From CAYTSA01 sp964440345 (GTDB lineage: Bacteria; Desulfobacterota; Desulfovibrionia; Desulfovibrionales; Desulfovibrionaceae), in the NCBI GenBank assembly GCA_964440345.1, contig CAYTSA010000035.1:1-34336 (forward strand): a DNA stretch of 34,336 bases. The letters run 5' to 3'. Both the position numbers and the translations under genes were made by a program. Below the pieces are notes generated by a model, which saw nothing but the letters and a program-made list of their open reading frames with translations, was not told where the DNA came from and ran no database searches. Positions within the stretch are counted from its first letter, which is position 1. The number at the start of each line of letters is the position of its first letter. Shown here piece after piece: positions 31,818 through 34,336 of this stretch.

Positions 31818-32423
31818 ATGATCAGCGGAGTCTCTGCATATGCGCATCAGGAGTGGCAGGTACAGCTCGGCCAGGCTGGGATGCATGGACAAAAACAGGC
31901 AGAAGCAGCTGGCAGACGTTCTGCGGTCCAGGGATCGCTTCCTGGCCAGGGGCCGGACACTCTGCAAATCTCCCAGGAAGCAAGAGACCTGCTCGCGGCC
32001 AAAATGGATGAATTCGATGCCGAAACCCCGCATGATCTGACTCGCGAAGAGCGTGACAACATCCGCCAAGCCCTGGCCGAAACGGACGGCGTGACCGACG
32101 AGGACAGGGCCGCTCTGGCTGAAGCTGCACAGCGCGAACGCAAGGGACCGCCTCCCGGCGGCGGCAGGCCTCCCAAAGGAGGGGGACCTGGCGGCATGGG
32201 CGGACCTCCTCCTAAGAAGGAAACCACTGGAGCGGGCAGCTCTGACGAGGTCGACGACCTGAAGGAAGAGATAGAAGACCTGCAGGCCGAGATAGAAGCC
32301 TTGCAGGCTAAGGCCAGCCAGGACGAAGAGGCCGCAAAGGAGCTTAAGGCCAAGCGCATTGAGCTGAGCACCCTGGAAGCCGAGCTTACCCTGCTGCAGC
32401 AGCAGGAGTCGGCCTCCATGTAG
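31818..32423 (+). CDS. Coiled-coil protein of unknown function, likely in the motility regulon
   Basis: A 201-aa soluble protein that I do not recognise. Residues about 48-62 (DTLQISQEARDLLAAK) recall the D-x-(V/L)-x-IS-x-EA segment common in flagellum-associated and FlgM-like proteins. A helical, acidic middle (LTREERDNIRQALAETDG, EF-hand-like in spacing but without a full calcium loop) leads to a Gly/Pro-rich linker (107-130). A regular coiled coil (about 138-195, DDLKEEIEDLQAEIEALQAK) ends the protein. No signal peptide. GGGAGG lies 8 nt before ATG 31818. A sigma-28-type promoter just upstream is the best hint of function: expression late in flagellar assembly or with chemotaxis genes. The role itself is unknown. 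Confidence 0.78.
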   Translation: MISGVSAYAHQEWQVQLGQAGMHGQKQAEAAGRRSAVQGSLPGQGPDTLQISQEARDLLAAKMDEFDAETPHDLTREERDNIRQALAETDGVTDEDRAALAEAAQRERKGPPPGGGRPPKGGGPGGMGGPPPKKETTGAGSSDEVDDLKEEIEDLQAEIEALQAKASQDEEAAKELKAKRIELSTLEAELTLLQQQESASM

Positions 32424-32558
32424 GCTGGGTCGCACTGCCGCAGCCGCACTGCACATTGACCAACGAAAAGGACTGCTGTAACCCATAGCGCTTGCGCTGC
32501 ATGTGCTTTTATGCACTGTTGCGCGGTTTTTTCAACGCTCCAGTTACAGGACAGCCCC

Positions 32559-34336
32559 ATGCCCAACACCGTACTGAAAAAAGAACAGCTCATCCCGGGC
32601 CAGACCAGCAAGCTGGTTATCGACGCCCCGAAGATTGCCGCCAAGTCCCAGCCCGGCAACTTCGTCATCCTGCGCGTGGACCCCAAGGGCGAGCGCATAC
32701 CCCTGACCATTGCCGACGCTGACCCCGAAAAGGGGACCATCACCCTGGTCTACCTAGTCATGGGCAAGACCACGGCAATGCTGGAGGAACTGGGCGAAGG
32801 CTACGATATTCTGGACCTGTGCGGTCCCCTGGGCAAGCCCACCCAGATTGAAAAGACCGACGGCGTGGTCGTCTGCGTGGGCGGCGGCACGGGCATTGCC
32901 GCCATGCACCACATTGCCAAGGGCCACCACGAGGCCGGCAACCACGTTGTGGCTGTCATTGGCGCCCGCAGCAAGGACCTGCTGCTCTTTGAAGACGAAC
33001 TGCAGAAGATAGCCGACGAGGTGCTGGTCTCCACCGACGACGGCAGCAAGGGCCACAAGGGCATGGTCACGGACGTGCTCATGCAGCGGCTGCGCGAAGG
33101 GCCAGAGCCTACCCAGACCGTTGCCGAAGTCGTGGCCGTGGGCCCGGTGCCCATGATGGCCGCGGTGGCCGAGACCACCAAGCCCTTCAAGGTCAAGACC
33201 ACGGTCTCGCTGAACTCCATCATGGTGGACGGCGTGGGCATGTGCGGCGCCTGCCGCGTTTCCGTGGGCGGGGAGACGAAGTTCTCCTGCGTGGACGGGC
33301 CGGAGTTTGACGGGCATCTGGTGGATTTTCGCGAGCTGGGCAGCCGGCTGCAGTCCTTCAAGGAAGTCGAAGCCGTGTCCATGGAGCATTACCACGCCTG
33401 CAAGTGCGGGGAGACCAGGAAGGCCCGGTTGGAAATCCAGCCCCGGGTGCCCATGCCCAACCAGGACCCGGCCGTGCGCGTCAAGAATTTCAACGAAGTG
33501 GCCCTGGGCTACACCCTGGACCTGGCCATACGCGAGGCCAACCGTTGCCTGCAGTGTAAGAAGCCCCTGTGCGTCAGGGGCTGCCCGGTGGAGGTGGACA
33601 TTCCAGCCTTCATCAAGGAGCTTGCCCGGGGCGACGTGGAAACGGCCTACCGCGTTATCAAAAAGACCAACAGCCTGCCAGCAGTCTGCGGCCGCGTCTG
33701 CCCGCAGGAGATACAGTGCGAAGGCCAGTGCGTGCTGGCGAAAAAAGGCGAGCCCATCGCCATAGGCCGGCTGGAGCGCTACGTGGCCGACGTGTACATG
33801 CACCGCGACACCTGTGATTTGCTCACCGGCAAGCTGGGCTGTCCGGTGGACGCAGACCCGGAAAAGAAGGTGGCCTGCATCGGCTCCGGACCCTCGTCCC
33901 TCACCGTGGCCGGCTACCTGGCCACCCACGGCTGCAAGGTCACGGTCTTCGAGGCCCTGCATGAGCTGGGCGGCGTCCTGATCTACGGCATTCCGGAGTT
34001 CCGGTTGCCTAAACGTAAAATCGTGTCCAAGGAAATCTTCGCCCTGCAGGACCAGCAGGTGGACTTCGTCACCAACGCCGTGGCCGGCAAGTCCTTCAGC
34101 ATCCAAGAACTGTTCGACCAGGGCTACAAGGCCGTGTTCATCGGCGTAGGCGCCGGCCTGCCGCGGTTTCTGAACATTCCGGGCGAGAACGCTTCCGGCG
34201 TGTTCTCTGCCAACGAGTACCTAACCCGGGTAAACCTGGGCCGGGCCTACGACTTTCCGGATTACGACACCCCGGTCATCCGCGGCCGCAAGGTGACCAT
34301 CTACGGCGCGGGCAACGTGGCCATGGACGCAGCCCG
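32559..34336 (+). CDS. Fused NfnA-NfnB-type ferredoxin:NADP oxidoreductase (partial)
   Basis: An open frame of 592 codons with no stop before the window edge. Residues 1-285 match NfnA/SudB (ferredoxin-NADP reductase-like): the FAD motif RIPLT (46-50), GGGTGIAAMH for NAD, and C229, C232 and C244 (with D224 possibly the fourth) for a [2Fe-2S] cluster. From about 300 the chain becomes NfnB/SudA, like the glutamate synthase small subunit: two [4Fe-4S] sets, C330/C333/C338/C342 and C377/C381/C387/C391, then the FAD loop GSGPSS (442-447) and the NADPH loop GAGNVAMD (583-590). NfnAB bifurcates electrons between NADPH, NAD and ferredoxin. Here both subunits are one polypeptide; roughly 150-190 residues should lie beyond the edge. 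ATG 32559 has a weak AGGA site. Confidence 0.93.
   Translation, partial: MPNTVLKKEQLIPGQTSKLVIDAPKIAAKSQPGNFVILRVDPKGERIPLTIADADPEKGTITLVYLVMGKTTAMLEELGEGYDILDLCGPLGKPTQIEKTDGVVVCVGGGTGIAAMHHIAKGHHEAGNHVVAVIGARSKDLLLFEDELQKIADEVLVSTDDGSKGHKGMVTDVLMQRLREGPEPTQTVAEVVAVGPVPMMAAVAETTKPFKVKTTVSLNSIMVDGVGMCGACRVSVGGETKFSCVDGPEFDGHLVDFRELGSRLQSFKEVEAVSMEHYHACKCGETRKARLEIQPRVPMPNQDPAVRVKNFNEVALGYTLDLAIREANRCLQCKKPLCVRGCPVEVDIPAFIKELARGDVETAYRVIKKTNSLPAVCGRVCPQEIQCEGQCVLAKKGEPIAIGRLERYVADVYMHRDTCDLLTGKLGCPVDADPEKKVACIGSGPSSLTVAGYLATHGCKVTVFEALHELGGVLIYGIPEFRLPKRKIVSKEIFALQDQQVDFVTNAVAGKSFSIQELFDQGYKAVFIGVGAGLPRFLNIPGENASGVFSANEYLTRVNLGRAYDFPDYDTPVIRGRKVTIYGAGNVAMDAA

Noticed and set aside
32754..34106. 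450-codon minus-strand frame
   Set aside because: Antisense to the fused NfnAB gene, whose motifs are unmistakable.
1..34336. CRISPR array, tRNA, rRNA, integrase or transposase genes
   Set aside because: Looked for on both strands; no regularly spaced repeats, no cloverleaf with tRNA-like conserved bases and no recombinase motifs were seen.

Overview
The window looks like the chromosome of an anaerobic, sulfate-reducer-like deltaproteobacterium of the Desulfovibrio type. This is inferred from gene content, not from a marker gene. The pointers are a tungsten/molybdenum aldehyde:ferredoxin oxidoreductase with its own MoaD/HesA pair, a class III (oxygen-sensitive) ribonucleotide reductase, a fused electron-bifurcating NfnAB-type transhydrogenase, an Isf-type iron-sulfur flavoprotein, a leuA-leuC-leuD-DUF89-leuB operon, and large PAS/histidine-kinase hybrids. 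DNA is moderately GC-rich, with clearly AT-rich intergenic regions. No tRNA, rRNA, CRISPR array, integrase or transposase gene was found.

Positions 1 to about 18.2 kb are read entirely from the minus strand. They hold a frameshifted XRE/cupin regulator cut by the window edge, a 785-aa hybrid sensor kinase, the AOR-MoaD-HesA operon, and an 1880-aa CheB-CheR-PAS-kinase-receiver protein. These are followed by a small membrane-anchored protein, a tatD-glycosyltransferase pair, a LysE/RhtB exporter, an unrecognised 210-aa protein, a four-helix membrane protein and a two-domain GNAT. Two copies of a ~260-bp non-coding element with terminal inverted repeats and an internal GC hairpin lie in this part (12127-12386 and 16428-16686).

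From 18.36 kb everything is read from the plus strand. A methyltransferase and an Isf-like flavoprotein come first. Then comes a TacA/TacT-type (DUF1778-GNAT) toxin-antitoxin cassette, bracketed by a 51-bp direct repeat that carries the terminator of the flavoprotein gene. The leucine operon follows (leuA, leuC, a SPOR-domain gene, leuD, DUF89, leuB); it is preceded by a possible leucine-rich leader peptide whose end is buried in a 9-bp hairpin. A PAS-GGDEF diguanylate cyclase ends in a very strong terminator. A 600-bp gene-free stretch with DnaA-box-like motifs leads to nrdG-nrdD, which overlap by 134 nt. Last are a coiled-coil protein behind a near-consensus sigma-28 promoter and the fused NfnAB gene, which runs off the right edge.

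Much of the window is standard anaerobic metabolism and signalling. The parts that ordinary annotation does not explain are the repeated intergenic element, the toxin-antitoxin cassette between duplicated terminators, the leader upstream of leuA, the SPOR gene that separates the two isopropylmalate isomerase subunits, and the sigma-28-linked unknown protein.
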